From a virus, in IMG/VR virus record IMGVR_UViG_3300042541_001539, positions 1 to 44,239 of that record: DNA of 44,239 nt; one strand, 5' to 3'. The translations under genes were made by a program, and so were the position numbers. Each line of letters begins with the position of its first letter. Within the stretch, counting starts at the first letter, position 1. This document shows, piece after piece, positions 35,560 through 44,223 of the stretch. Below the pieces are notes generated by a model. That model saw only the letters and a program-made list of their open reading frames with translations, ran no database searches and was not told where the DNA came from.

Positions 35560-35567
35560 AATAAATA
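35560..35567 (-). promoter_or_regulatory. TATTTATT octamer before fibre gene
   Basis: Minus-strand TATTTATT ending 18 nt before the fibre ATG. Confidence 0.4.
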
Positions 35568-35569
35568 GT

Positions 35570-37516
35570 TTATAGTATTATAATTTTCGACCCATCTGCT
35601 TGTAATACAAAAAATCCGTCTCCTTGTAATAAGAAACTAGTTGTATCTGTAGGGGTTGGAGTTATCGTTGGGGTTATTGTTGGAGTTATAGTTGGTGTTG
35701 GAGTAACTGTATTAGTTGGAGTTATTGTTGGAGTAATACTTGGAGTAGGTGTAATTGTTTCAGTTGGAGTTATTGTTGGAGTAATACTTGGAGTAGGTGT
35801 AATTGTTTCAGTTGGTGTAATACTTGGAGTAGGTGTAATTGTTTCAGTTGGTGTAATACTTGGAGTAGGTGTAATTGTTTCAGTTGGAGTTATTGTTGGA
35901 GTAGGTGTAATCGTTTCAGTTGGTGTAATATTTGGCGTTGGGGTTACGGTATTAGTTGGTGTTATTGTTGGCGTGGGTGTAATTGTTTCAGTTGGAGTTA
36001 TTGTTGGAGTAGGAGTTACGGTTGGGGTTACGGTATTAGTTGGTGTTATTGTTGGGGTTACGGTATTAGTTGGCGTTATTGTTGGGGTCGGTAGTGAACA
36101 ACCCAATTCAACCATGTTATTATTAGGCCCTTTAGGTGATTCATTAACATAAACATTATTATTAGTTGGAACATACACCCCAAATGTTGTAAAACTAGAT
36201 AAGGCAATTGTTGATACAACCGTATTTGTTATCGTATTGATAATAAGAACACTTTTTTCTATGTCTTGATTAACATAAAGATATCCATTTGATGGGTTAT
36301 ATGTTGAACTAACTGGTCTACCTGTTGCCGGTATTGTGATTGTTGCATCAGTATTAATATCAATCACCGTAATAGTATAATCAGTATTATTCGTAACATA
36401 AATGTAAAAAGGGGTCTCAACAATTGAGTTTGCTCCATTCCCAACCGGTATTGTAGAAACTACCGTATTTGTGATTGTTTCAATTTTACTAACAGTACTA
36501 CCTAATTCATTCACAACATAAACATAGTTGTTAATTGATGAATAAAGAATTGACCTAGGTTGATTACCAACAGGTATTGACAACACAACCGTATCAGTAA
36601 CCGGATCAACAACATCAACCACGTCAAACCCCGGAATTGATACGTAAACATACCCATTAATTGGGTTATACGATAAATTATCGACAAGAGAAGAACCACC
36701 AGTTAACGTAACTGATGTTAAGACATTATTAGTTGTTGTATCAATAACTCTTAAAAATACGCTAAGATTATCTGTAATGTATAACTTATTAACTCCCGTC
36801 ACATAAAGAGACCCAAACCCTAAATGTCCCGTGTTAATCAGTCCTATAACCGTATTTGTTACGGTATCGATAACACTAACAGTATTAGAATTACGATTCG
36901 GAACATAAATATATCCATTGTCTGGGTTATATTGGTTAAGACCTTGATTATTATTACCAACGGTAATTGTTGTGATTACACTATTTGTCATAGTATCTAT
37001 CACAGAAAGTAAACCAGGAACACCCCATTGATTAACATAAAGACACCCATTTGTTGGTACATAAATAGCCGCAGATAAAGTGTTTAGAGTAACACCTATG
37101 GTATCTAATATTGTAATATCATAACACGGTAATATCGGTGTTGTGGGTGTAATTGTTGGAGTGATAGTAGGGGTTACAGTGTTTGTTGGGGTAATAGTTG
37201 GTGTTACAGTGTTTGTTGGGGTAATAGTTGGTGTTACAGTGTTTGTTGGGGTCACAGTGTTTGTTGGAGTGATAGTTGGAGTGATAGTAGGGGTTACAGT
37301 GTTTGTTGGAGTAATAGTTGGGGTTGGAGTAATACTTGGGGTTGGTGTTGGAGTGTTAGAAGGTGTTTGAGAAGGTCTTGGAACACGATCTTTTTGTTCA
37401 TTAATTTGTACCTTATTTCCAGTAAAAACTTTAACATTATAAATCCCTTGTCCCGGAACATTTAATTTACTACCAGCAATTATATTACCTGATTTTTTTC
37501 TTAAACTCTTACCCAT
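35570..37516 (-). CDS. YVTN beta-propeller between Pro/Thr repeat arms
   Basis: A 648-aa protein from the ATG at 37516; a longer frame begins at 37549, but that would overlap the terminase gene and its first residues look unrelated. After a basic N-terminus ([20 protein letters not shown]), a Pro/Thr arm of [13 protein letters not shown] units covers about residues 50-130. A seven- to eight-bladed YVTN-type propeller follows at about 140-480, each blade with '(Y)hYV.N...tvSVIDT.TNTVi.tI.VG'. A second Pro/Thr arm ([12 protein letters not shown] units) follows, and a short conserved-looking end ([20 protein letters not shown]). There is no signal peptide. It is probably a virion surface adhesin: the arms act as stiff spacers and the propeller binds. 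Confidence 0.8.
   Translation of the reverse strand: MGKSLRKKSGNIIAGSKLNVPGQGIYNVKVFTGNKVQINEQKDRVPRPSQTPSNTPTPTPSITPTPTITPTNTVTPTITPTITPTNTVTPTNTVTPTITPTNTVTPTITPTNTVTPTITPTITPTTPILPCYDITILDTIGVTLNTLSAAIYVPTNGCLYVNQWGVPGLLSVIDTMTNSVITTITVGNNNQGLNQYNPDNGYIYVPNRNSNTVSVIDTVTNTVIGLINTGHLGFGSLYVTGVNKLYITDNLSVFLRVIDTTTNNVLTSVTLTGGSSLVDNLSYNPINGYVYVSIPGFDVVDVVDPVTDTVVLSIPVGNQPRSILYSSINNYVYVVNELGSTVSKIETITNTVVSTIPVGNGANSIVETPFYIYVTNNTDYTITVIDINTDATITIPATGRPVSSTYNPSNGYLYVNQDIEKSVLIINTITNTVVSTIALSSFTTFGVYVPTNNNVYVNESPKGPNNNMVELGCSLPTPTITPTNTVTPTITPTNTVTPTVTPTPTITPTETITPTPTITPTNTVTPTPNITPTETITPTPTITPTETITPTPSITPTETITPTPSITPTETITPTPSITPTITPTETITPTPSITPTITPTNTVTPTPTITPTITPTITPTPTDTTSFLLQGDGFFVLQADGSKIIIL
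35650..36092 (-). repeat. Pro/Thr-coding tandem repeat (C-terminal arm)
   Basis: Minisatellite with units near 36 nt (12 codons, [12 protein letters not shown]) at about 35750-35890 and shorter 12- to 18-nt variants on both sides. Several successive copies are nearly identical at DNA level. Confidence 0.85.
37139..37370 (-). repeat. Pro/Thr-coding tandem repeat (N-terminal arm)
   Basis: Nearly identical units of about 30 nt coding [10 protein letters not shown], seen on the plus strand as repeated GTTACAGTGTTTGTTGGGGT. The two arms share unit sequence, so recombination between them could delete the propeller. Confidence 0.85.
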
Positions 37517-37519
37517 AGT

Positions 37520-37527
37520 AATAAATA
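37520..37527 (-). promoter_or_regulatory. TATTTATT octamer before propeller gene
   Basis: Minus-strand TATTTATT, 3 nt before the ATG at 37516; its far end touches the terminase stop codon. Confidence 0.35.
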
Positions 37528-39294
37528 TTAACGTCCTCCAAATAACCAACCGTATTTCGCATATTCCTCTCGTCCAACATTACTATTTGAGAATTGGTTT
37601 GTTCTTTCACCCCCATAAGGTATTACAGGATTAAACTCTATTTGTTTATTAACTGATTGATTATTACTAACAGACCATGAGTCTAACATTGCTTTTGTAT
37701 GTTCGGTAACTTTAGTTAAATTCGTAAATGATGATTCCGCAACATATGTTGCCATAGCCACAGACATGATTAAATCGTCATGATGACCTTTTTGGTGATC
37801 GGGTCTACCACTAATATAAATAAAAGTATTCATTTCGTTATAGAGTCTTGAACTGTAAATTTTAAAATCGTGTCTCATAACCTCTTCAAAAGAAGCAATT
37901 ATTTGAACTCGTTTATTATTAAAATTTATCCCGGGGATTTTTTCTAAAGCTTTAGGGTCATACTTCCATTTATTTGCAGTATCCACACCGTCAACATAAA
38001 GGTTTTTATACCCCATTTCCTGCATCTTTCTTGCAGTTGAGACTCCCATCCCACCAGTGATATCTATCACAACAAAACAAGAATACATATTAGCCCATTT
38101 ATAACAAATCTCAGCCATTGTATCGGGAGGTAATTTACCAACATACTCAGCCACTTGTTCTCTCGTATCAAAATCTATTACTTGGAATGAACTGAAATCC
38201 TCACTATCTCCACGACTGACGTCGACACCCATAACATACTTGTGACCAATAACCGGTTCTTTCCATATCCATAAGGCATTACCCATCATTTTGGTTTGTG
38301 GTTCAGTTAACATATTTTCACGAATCTTTTCTAATAACAATGAATCAAACACATTATCCCCCGATCCAAGAAAATTACACTCTAACTCTTGAGACACTTT
38401 TCTTTTATCGTATTTCAATTTTTTAACCATACCCTCAAACCAAGAAGAACAAGGTTTATAACCCTCATCCATAATCGATCTAAGTTTCACATAATCTCTA
38501 TCGTCAAATGATATTGACTCCCATGATACAATTTTATCTTTATCATATTCTTCTTTATTTAACAAATAATGAATCACATTATCGGTTTTAACCAAATATA
38601 GATCTTTAGTATATCTCGGATCTCTATACCAAAACATTTCAGTGATTTTAAAGTCATTCATGTTTCTTAAAGCCTGATCATATATTTCATAATAAATCGC
38701 ATCATAACCATTGGGTGTGGATACAACAATTACTTTACCCCCTGTTGATAGGGACGCCATACATGCCGACCAAAAATCACTGTCAGCTTCAATAAAGGCC
38801 GCCTCATCAAATATTAATATTGTCGGTGTAAATCCACGTAAAGCATCCTTTGAGGTCGCAACCGCCTTAACTTCACATCCGTTAGTTAATTTATAATGTT
38901 TTTGTGAGTTCTTATCGGCCGAGAATCCAGCGTTAGTCCACGCCGGCCATTGGGCAACAAACGCTTTAATTTTGTTTGCCATCTCAACAGATGTGTCCAA
39001 CTTATTTGCAATAATTAGAATTTTCTCAGGTCTTTCTTTTTTAGCGAAAACTAATTTTTTTGAAGCCCACCCAGCAGTTACTGTGGTAACCCCCGCTTGA
39101 CGATATTTTAACGCAATATTTTCATTATAGTTCTCATAATCCTCTAACAATGAAATTTGATCAGGAAATAATTCCAATGGAACATATTTTGATACTGTGT
39201 TATCGTATGTTTGTAAGTACGTTCTTAACGCATAAGGAGTGTCCCTCATACATTTCACATACTCCATCAATAACTGTTCTTTCGTTAAACTCAT
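37528..39294 (-). CDS. terL: Terminase large subunit (T4 gp17-like)
   Basis: A 588-aa DNA-packaging motor. ATPase: KYRQAGVTT at residues 63-71 is the variant Walker A, ILIFDE at 159-164 Walker B with catalytic E, and STPNG at 192-196 the coupling motif. Nuclease (RNase H-like): [15 protein letters not shown] with D358, [10 protein letters not shown] with D411, and [13 protein letters not shown] with D506/D507. Length and motif order match T4 gp17 (610 aa). It works with the portal encoded about 9 kb downstream on the same strand. In T4 the sheath and tube genes lie between 17 and 20; here fibre/adhesin genes occupy that interval. No small terminase subunit is recognised nearby. Confidence 0.95.
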   Translation of the reverse strand: MSLTKEQLLMEYVKCMRDTPYALRTYLQTYDNTVSKYVPLELFPDQISLLEDYENYNENIALKYRQAGVTTVTAGWASKKLVFAKKERPEKILIIANKLDTSVEMANKIKAFVAQWPAWTNAGFSADKNSQKHYKLTNGCEVKAVATSKDALRGFTPTILIFDEAAFIEADSDFWSACMASLSTGGKVIVVSTPNGYDAIYYEIYDQALRNMNDFKITEMFWYRDPRYTKDLYLVKTDNVIHYLLNKEEYDKDKIVSWESISFDDRDYVKLRSIMDEGYKPCSSWFEGMVKKLKYDKRKVSQELECNFLGSGDNVFDSLLLEKIRENMLTEPQTKMMGNALWIWKEPVIGHKYVMGVDVSRGDSEDFSSFQVIDFDTREQVAEYVGKLPPDTMAEICYKWANMYSCFVVIDITGGMGVSTARKMQEMGYKNLYVDGVDTANKWKYDPKALEKIPGINFNNKRVQIIASFEEVMRHDFKIYSSRLYNEMNTFIYISGRPDHQKGHHDDLIMSVAMATYVAESSFTNLTKVTEHTKAMLDSWSVSNNQSVNKQIEFNPVIPYGGERTNQFSNSNVGREEYAKYGWLFGGR

Positions 39295-39307
39295 AAAACC
39301 ATTTTTA

Positions 39308-39315
39308 TATAAATA
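39308..39315 (-). promoter_or_regulatory. TATTTATA octamer before terminase gene
   Basis: Minus-strand octamer ending 13 nt before the terminase ATG, immediately downstream of a terminator hairpin. Confidence 0.5.
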
Positions 39316-39318
39316 TCA

Positions 39319-39350
39319 AAACCCTCATTTAAATTAATAAATAAGGGTTT
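39319..39350. terminator. Terminator hairpin upstream of terminase
   Basis: AAACCCT (39319-39325) pairs with AGGGTTT (39344-39350) across an AT-rich loop. On the minus strand it is followed by TTTT, so it ends the 39393-44223 gene group just before the terminase promoter motif. Confidence 0.6.
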
Positions 39351-39392
39351 ATGTAAATTTAATTTTTATTTTATATGATTAAATAAGATGAA

Positions 39393-40394
39393 TTATCCTT
39401 GTAAATCCTCAACAATCTCTTCACAAATACGTTTAAAATCTTCAATCACTTCTTGGTTATTTGAAATAATACCATCCATAAGTCTATTAAATTTTGCTGG
39501 TGGTAAAGCGTCTAACTCAAATGCCAAATCAGATTCCATACTTCTATCATACCCATAAACCTCTTCCTCTAAAATATAACGAATTTTACTCCATATATCT
39601 CGACCGTAGTTCATGTTTTGAATTTCATTTTTATGAGTATCAGTAACTGACATTAACGTGTCCCCAACTTGTTTATTCTTCGGTAAAGAAAACATTGAAT
39701 CATAATATTCAGCACCCTTAACCAATTCGTGCATTAATAATGGTAAATGTGGGGCTCTCACTTCAAAAACCCAAACACCTTTTTCGTTAGGGTCTGGAAA
39801 TACATCACAATAAGCAATCCTACCACCTCCAGCGGAAGCCATTCTTTCTAACATATCAGTGTTTTCCCAATAAAATCTAGAAGCTCCCTGAACAAAAGAA
39901 GAGTATGGTTTATATAACGAAGGATCGATTTCTTTAATTTGATCTTCCATTTTTTTAATAGCTCCAAAACCATCAAGCCAAGCCTTCCCTTGAGTTCTTG
40001 AGTTAATAAAATTTCTTTGTTTAACTCGTTCATCAAAATCTGGATCAGTTTCTTTAGCAGTATCGATTCTTGATTGTTGTGTAGATTGAGGTTTCGATCT
40101 ACCACTAGATGTAGTACTAAGATCAACATCCATTTTAATCTTGTTTTCATCCACTAATTTTTTAATCCTAGGATACATTTTATAAAACGTATCTAACGCT
40201 AGTTTAAGTAATTGGTCTTGTTTACCACTTTCAGCTCTAGGTAACATCATCATAAGAGACCCTACTTCATTACTACTTGGAGCTCTATTTTCAGGGTCGT
40301 CGTATAATCTTTTAGCATTTTCTTTTGCCCTATTTTTATATTCATCTGGTAAATAATCTCCGATTGGAGCTTCATATAAATTATTACGTCTCAT
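39393..40394 (-). CDS. Virion-type protein with LYE leader, unknown family
   Basis: A 333-aa protein. The very short leader MRRNNLYE8 before A9 matches the (L/I)xE prohead protease form. The body is alpha/beta with a Ser/Gln-rich linker (STTSSGRSKPQSTQQSR, about residues 94-110). The C-terminal part (about 195-330) includes the segment HLPLLMHELVKGAEYYDSMF and a helical bundle (WSKIRYILEEEVYG). The HELVK piece is not a full zinc-protease motif. It starts 1 nt after the 40396 gene's stop and forms part of the 39393-43252 group. The protein is probably a capsid or core component; the function is unknown. Confidence 0.7.
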   Translation of the reverse strand: MRRNNLYEAPIGDYLPDEYKNRAKENAKRLYDDPENRAPSSNEVGSLMMMLPRAESGKQDQLLKLALDTFYKMYPRIKKLVDENKIKMDVDLSTTSSGRSKPQSTQQSRIDTAKETDPDFDERVKQRNFINSRTQGKAWLDGFGAIKKMEDQIKEIDPSLYKPYSSFVQGASRFYWENTDMLERMASAGGGRIAYCDVFPDPNEKGVWVFEVRAPHLPLLMHELVKGAEYYDSMFSLPKNKQVGDTLMSVTDTHKNEIQNMNYGRDIWSKIRYILEEEVYGYDRSMESDLAFELDALPPAKFNRLMDGIISNNQEVIEDFKRICEEIVEDLQG

Positions 40395-40395
40395 G

Positions 40396-40875
40396 TTATT
40401 TATCGTTGTTTAAATATTTTTTTACTAAATCTGCCAATGCACTAGTGTCATAATCATCATCTTCATCTTCCTCATCATCATAATCACCTTGTGGGTGAGT
40501 ATCAGGATCTTCATAAGGCATTTGTCCCGGATTTCTTTCTCTACGTGACGGATCAAAAGGTCGTTTTGTTTTTTTGTCCGTGTCAGTATCAGGTTTCACC
40601 TCAGGTTCCGCAATTTCAGGTTTACCTTGTGGGTGAGTATCAGGATCTTCATAAGGCATTTGCCCCGGATTTCTTTCTCTACGTGATGGGTCAAAAGGAC
40701 GTTTTGTTTTTTTACCTGTATCAGTATCAGGTATCACCTCAGGTTCAGCGATATCAGGCCCTGAAGTAAAATCGTCACCCTCTTTAATGATGTTTTGTTC
40801 AGAAATAACCACACCTCTTTGATATCCAAAAAGACGTCTCATTTCATTAATCTCATTTAATAGGTTTTTTTTCAT
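40396..40875 (-). CDS. Acidic protein with 46-residue tandem duplication
   Basis: A 159-aa protein. The leader (MKKNLLNEINEMRRLFGYQR) is helical and ends VVISE26 before Q27, close to the NVISE-Q site of the 11318-12127 product. Two tandem units of period 46 follow (residues 42-84 and 88-130), each with IAEPEV..DTDT.KKTKRPF, DPSRRERNPGQMPYEDPDTH and PQG. The C-terminus is an Asp/Glu run and a helix (TSALADLVKKYLNNDK). No family is recognised. The leader and charged body suggest a packaged head protein, with the duplicated basic segments possibly touching DNA (inference). Confidence 0.7.
   Translation of the reverse strand: MKKNLLNEINEMRRLFGYQRGVVISEQNIIKEGDDFTSGPDIAEPEVIPDTDTGKKTKRPFDPSRRERNPGQMPYEDPDTHPQGKPEIAEPEVKPDTDTDKKTKRPFDPSRRERNPGQMPYEDPDTHPQGDYDDEEDEDDDYDTSALADLVKKYLNNDK
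40486..40752 (-). repeat. 138-bp direct tandem repeat, two copies
   Basis: Copies at about 40624-40752 and 40486-40614 are nearly identical, offset 138 bp, in frame in the acidic leader protein. The few differences are mostly synonymous, so the duplication is recent or kept by recombination. Confidence 0.85.
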
Positions 40876-40884
40876 AATTTTTTT

Positions 40885-40892
40885 TATAAATA
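40885..40892 (-). promoter_or_regulatory. TATTTATA octamer before 40875 gene
   Basis: Minus-strand octamer ending 9 nt before the ATG. Confidence 0.4.
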
Positions 40893-40912
40893 AACGGTAT
40901 CTCCGTTAATGT

Positions 40913-41527
40913 TTATTTCTTATTTTCCTTAGATTTTGGTTCAGACACCAAAGATAGGAATTCTTTTTTAGATATTCTAGGTGAAATGTGTTTTTCTACT
41001 AATCTCATAATACTTTTTTCAAGTTCATTTTCACCCATACTAAAACTAGGGGTAATATCATTAACTTTATTTTTCATATTATTATTCATAGCTTTACCAA
41101 GCATATCCATATAACCTTCCTTAGTTTCTTGTTTCTTTTCAGGTAATTTTTTAAAATTTGTTTTCTCAGCAAATTCTTCAGCCATTTTACACCATTTTTT
41201 TTGTTCTTTTGTCTTACCATCACCACATTTTGCAAAGAAATATTTTTGTTGTTTTTTTGATTCAAATTTTTCCATCATATCCATACCATCGGCGGTCGCT
41301 TCAGGGTCTTCGATTACATCAACGTCATCAACTTCAGTTGTAAGTTGAACATTTACGTTAGGATCCATTTTAGTAAGCTCTAACGCCTTTTTAGGGTCTT
41401 TAGTCGTAATAGATTCAATAAGTCTATTATGTAAGGCATTAATTTGATTTTCATTCAAATCAGAAAGAAGTGAACCACTAAATCCGTGGTTAATTAATTG
41501 GAGTATTTTTCTATCGTTAGTTTTCAT
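40913..41527 (-). CDS. Virion-type protein with 'YFFAKC..W C' motif
   Basis: A 204-aa protein from the ATG at 41527; an in-frame TTG at 41551 would lengthen it by 8 residues, but ATG is preferred. The N-terminal 38 residues form a helical leader with LIE38 before S39. An acidic middle (TEVDDVDVIEDPEATADGMD) is followed by SKKQQKYFFAKCGDGKTKEQ and KKWCKMAEEFAEKTNFKKLP, a basic two-Cys segment that looks like a conserved motif. The C-terminus is charged (EFLSLVSEPKSKENKK). It overlaps the preceding gene by 11 nt. It is probably an internal head protein; no named family. Confidence 0.7.
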   Translation of the reverse strand: MKTNDRKILQLINHGFSGSLLSDLNENQINALHNRLIESITTKDPKKALELTKMDPNVNVQLTTEVDDVDVIEDPEATADGMDMMEKFESKKQQKYFFAKCGDGKTKEQKKWCKMAEEFAEKTNFKKLPEKKQETKEGYMDMLGKAMNNNMKNKVNDITPSFSMGENELEKSIMRLVEKHISPRISKKEFLSLVSEPKSKENKK

Positions 41528-41927
41528 AAACAACTTTTTTTTCGAATTCAAGAACTATATCTCTCTCATACAATTTATTTTTAACCGATTCCTCAGTTTC
41601 TCCGAATCTAAATACTAAACGTTTGTTTATATCAAAATTGGTAATGTCACTTTCATTTTCCCACGATAAAGCAATAACTCCATCGATCGCATCCATCATT
41701 GAAAAATAATCAGAACTTTGTATTACCGATAATGTTACCTCATCGTTTTTTAAAACTCCAACTTTATTTACGTATTCTAAATCAGGTGGTGATGGGTATC
41801 CGTTAGACGGCTTAGATTCCCAAGAATCCCCCCAAATATTTTCCAAATCCATAGAGAAGATAAATTCGTAAATATTATCTCCTTTATAGTTTGGCCCTAA
41901 TTCGTTTACATAAATTAAATAACTCAT
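41517..41927 (-). CDS. Hypothetical acidic protein
   Basis: A 136-aa protein of unknown family, acidic and aromatic (MSYLIYVNELGPNYKGDNIY; EFIFSMDLENIWGDSWESKP; RLVFRFGETEESVKNKLYER). It has alternating strands and helices and no leader of the (I/L)xE kind, unlike its neighbours. Its ATG overlaps the stop of the 41924-43252 gene by 4 nt (ATGA), and its end overlaps the next gene, so translation is coupled on both sides. In this setting a head or tail accessory protein is likely, not shown. Confidence 0.7.
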   Translation of the reverse strand: MSYLIYVNELGPNYKGDNIYEFIFSMDLENIWGDSWESKPSNGYPSPPDLEYVNKVGVLKNDEVTLSVIQSSDYFSMMDAIDGVIALSWENESDITNFDINKRLVFRFGETEESVKNKLYERDIVLEFEKKVVYEN

Positions 41928-43252
41928 AAAATACTACCTTTAGGTGTAACTCTAAGTTTTTTATTATTATATTCAAATACTAAGTTATTATTTCCGTTTT
42001 TACCTAAAAGGGTTGCTTTTGGGTATTTTGTAATAATTTTAGTTGATGATATTTCTTGTGAAACACTTTCAGATAAGCTTTTAATTCTCTGAATTGTTTT
42101 TTTGTTTTTATCCGACTCAGTTAATTGTTTTTTCTTTCTTTCTTCAATTAAAACTCTTTCTCTTTCGTCAATTTTAAAATATTTTTTTAAGATGTTATCT
42201 ACTTTAGATTCTGAGAACATTCCCTCAATCATGTCTTCCATATGGGTAGCGTGACCATGAGAGATTTTATCATCGTATTTACTTCTTCTAGCCCCTCTTG
42301 GATTAGGTCTTGGATATTCCTCATCACTGTCATTGTCTTCTTGTTCATCAAATAAACCTTTAACAAATTCTTCAGGACTTTCTTCATCCTCATCATCCAT
42401 AAACCCCTCAGCCATTTCACCTTCAGGTGATGCTGGCGGTTCAGATTCTACGCCTTCTTCACCTTCTTCACCCATACCTTCTTCTTCATCACCCATGTCT
42501 TCTTCATCACCTTCGAATTTTAACATAATTTCTTCTTTATCTTCTTCTTCTAAAGAACTTAAATCAAGAGCTGATAAAACAGAATTGATAACGTATTTGG
42601 TATCGTTAGAAGTCATTACATTTTCTTCATCAGATGCAAACACTCTTAATTTTTGAGCTAATTTACCTGTTAATTTTTGAATTGTTTTAAATGTCACTGG
42701 TTCATCATCATGTTCGTCTTCACTAGGAATTTCATCTTCCATACCCATCTCATCTTCCATACCTATCCCTTCTTCAGGAGATGGTGTTGGTTCGGGTGCT
42801 GGTGCCGCTGCGGGTGCAGGAGCAGGTGCCGCAACAGGAGCCGGAGCCACTTGTTCATCGGTTGGCATTTTTAAATAGTACTTCCCTTCACTTGATTCAT
42901 TTTCATTAAATAATGATAAATTTTTAGTATATCCTTCAGAAACATTAATTTCTTTTGTGATTAAATTTAATCTTTTTAATGCTTGAGAGTATGACGAATA
43001 ATATTTTCTATTTTTCATATTATCAAGATATTCATGAGTTGACTCATTCACACCTTTTTTAATAACATATCCATTTTTTTCTTTAACAATATTATAAGTC
43101 TTACCATCTGATAAAACTCTTTTATATTCATTCGATTTATCTTCATTAACAGATTTCGGGATATTTTCTTTATACCTTGCGATCTCAATCATACGATTAA
43201 TCTTATCCATACCCTGTAGTTTTTCACTACCAATTGGTCTTAAATTTCCCAT
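41924..43252 (-). CDS. Acidic, Pro/Ala-rich core-like protein
   Basis: A 442-aa protein resembling a second prohead-core protein. The N-terminal 125 residues are basic and helical (MDKINRMIEIARYKENIPKS; YSSYSQALKRLNLITKEINV). A Pro/Ala linker (about 134-158) leads to a long acidic region (GMEDEMGMEDEIPSEDEHDD; GDEEEGMGEEGEEGVESEPP), including a helical unit TFKTIQKLTGKLAQKLRVFA. The C-terminus has a helix with ERERVLIEERKKKQLTESDK and a beta-rich end (TKYPKATLLGKNGNNNLVFE). Sites of the (I/L/V)xE type occur (NVSEG, LIEE). Its composition parallels the scaffold at 21486-22970, so core/DNA-condensing roles are possible; no named family. Confidence 0.7.
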   Translation of the reverse strand: MGNLRPIGSEKLQGMDKINRMIEIARYKENIPKSVNEDKSNEYKRVLSDGKTYNIVKEKNGYVIKKGVNESTHEYLDNMKNRKYYSSYSQALKRLNLITKEINVSEGYTKNLSLFNENESSEGKYYLKMPTDEQVAPAPVAAPAPAPAAAPAPEPTPSPEEGIGMEDEMGMEDEIPSEDEHDDEPVTFKTIQKLTGKLAQKLRVFASDEENVMTSNDTKYVINSVLSALDLSSLEEEDKEEIMLKFEGDEEDMGDEEEGMGEEGEEGVESEPPASPEGEMAEGFMDDEDEESPEEFVKGLFDEQEDNDSDEEYPRPNPRGARRSKYDDKISHGHATHMEDMIEGMFSESKVDNILKKYFKIDERERVLIEERKKKQLTESDKNKKTIQRIKSLSESVSQEISSTKIITKYPKATLLGKNGNNNLVFEYNNKKLRVTPKGSIL

Positions 43253-43283
43253 TTTAATGTTTTTTGTTTTTAATTATTTTATA

Positions 43284-43291
43284 TATAAATA
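43284..43291 (-). promoter_or_regulatory. TATTTATA octamer before 43252 gene
   Basis: Minus-strand octamer ending 31 nt before the ATG, in the 83-nt gap after the M23-like gene. Confidence 0.45.
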
Positions 43292-43335
43292 TATCACACA
43301 ATTCAATTTGTACCGGTTTATATTTAAAAATAAGA

Positions 43336-44223
43336 TTATATCTCTATTTTATCTGTTTTCGCCTCATCCGATTTAATTTGGATTTTACTTAAATCCGTGT
43401 CTTTAAAACCTTTAGAGGTTAACAATTCCGATAATTTGATTAAATCTTCTTCTGATAATTTACCATCTGTAGTTAATTCATTATCAGATTCAAACGATTT
43501 AACCGCCAATTCAGTTTCTTCACCAAATAAACCGTCAACCCCCCATTTAGGTAATGAATACCCTAAGAATTGTAACGCCGCTTGTATTTTACTAACATCA
43601 TCGTCATAAGGAATTTTTGAATCAGAAGTTTTCAAATTAACATATTCTTTTCCAGATTTTGAAATTGAGTCAATATCCGATAGTAATGTGCCTGTAATTT
43701 TTGGAGGTGAAATCTCATCATCATTTGTTAATGGTGAATTGGTGTCAGAATTTTTTGAACCTGTAAATATTTTATCAGAATTAACTAAAAGGTCTTTTAA
43801 ATGATGACCTTTTGGTAATCCTATATGTACGTGAGTTATGTCTGGATGGTCTAACCATTCTGAGATCACTCCAATATAGTCACCAACTTTAACAACATCA
43901 CCTTTTTGTAATTTAACCTCTTTTAAATGGGTGTAGAAAATGTCGGGAAATTCTCCCGACCCCTTGATTGATACCTGAGTACCAAATATTTTACCCGAGT
44001 TTTTACCTGTGTCTCTAATCTTACGAACAACTCCTTCAGTATAAGAATTCACCACTGTTCCTGGAGGTGAAAATATATCCCAAGCATTATCTGACGCCCA
44101 ATTACCAAGAGCTCTTCTACCATGGTTTTTTGGACTATTTTCTAAGTCAGTTTTAAAAGTTCCGCCAATATTTGTTGTGGATTCTTTTAACGATAATTTC
44201 TTATCAACCAATCTATCTTTCAT
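43336..44223 (-). CDS. M23-like peptidase with peptidoglycan-binding domain
   Basis: A 295-aa protein. The leader (MKDRLVDKKLSLKE14 before S15) has a prohead-protease-type site. Residues about 34-148 follow the LytM/M23 fold: NAWDIFSPPGTVVNSYTEGV, then FYTHL (H99), QKGDVVKVGDYIGVISEW and THVHIGL (H131, H133). The usual first zinc ligand His of HxxxD is Asp45 here, with D49 kept, so activity is uncertain. Residues 209-265 are a PG_binding_1 domain (VSKIQAALQFLGYSLPKWGV, GLFGEETELAVKSFE). It could be a cell-wall-degrading or -binding protein carried in the virion and used at DNA entry. Lysis at the end of infection is less likely, since no holin lies nearby. Confidence 0.75.
   Translation of the reverse strand: MKDRLVDKKLSLKESTTNIGGTFKTDLENSPKNHGRRALGNWASDNAWDIFSPPGTVVNSYTEGVVRKIRDTGKNSGKIFGTQVSIKGSGEFPDIFYTHLKEVKLQKGDVVKVGDYIGVISEWLDHPDITHVHIGLPKGHHLKDLLVNSDKIFTGSKNSDTNSPLTNDDEISPPKITGTLLSDIDSISKSGKEYVNLKTSDSKIPYDDDVSKIQAALQFLGYSLPKWGVDGLFGEETELAVKSFESDNELTTDGKLSEEDLIKLSELLTSKGFKDTDLSKIQIKSDEAKTDKIEI

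Noticed and set aside
37143-37370. Plus-strand open frame with [11 protein letters not shown] repeats.
   Set aside because: It is the antisense shadow of the Pro/Thr tandem repeat of the propeller gene.
39393-40394. Zinc metalloprotease based on MHELVKG.
   Set aside because: HExxx lacks the second His of HExxH, and no other ligand is evident.
41517-41551. TTG start at 41551 for the 40913 gene.
   Set aside because: It adds 8 residues and a longer overlap with the preceding gene; the ATG at 41527 is more usual.
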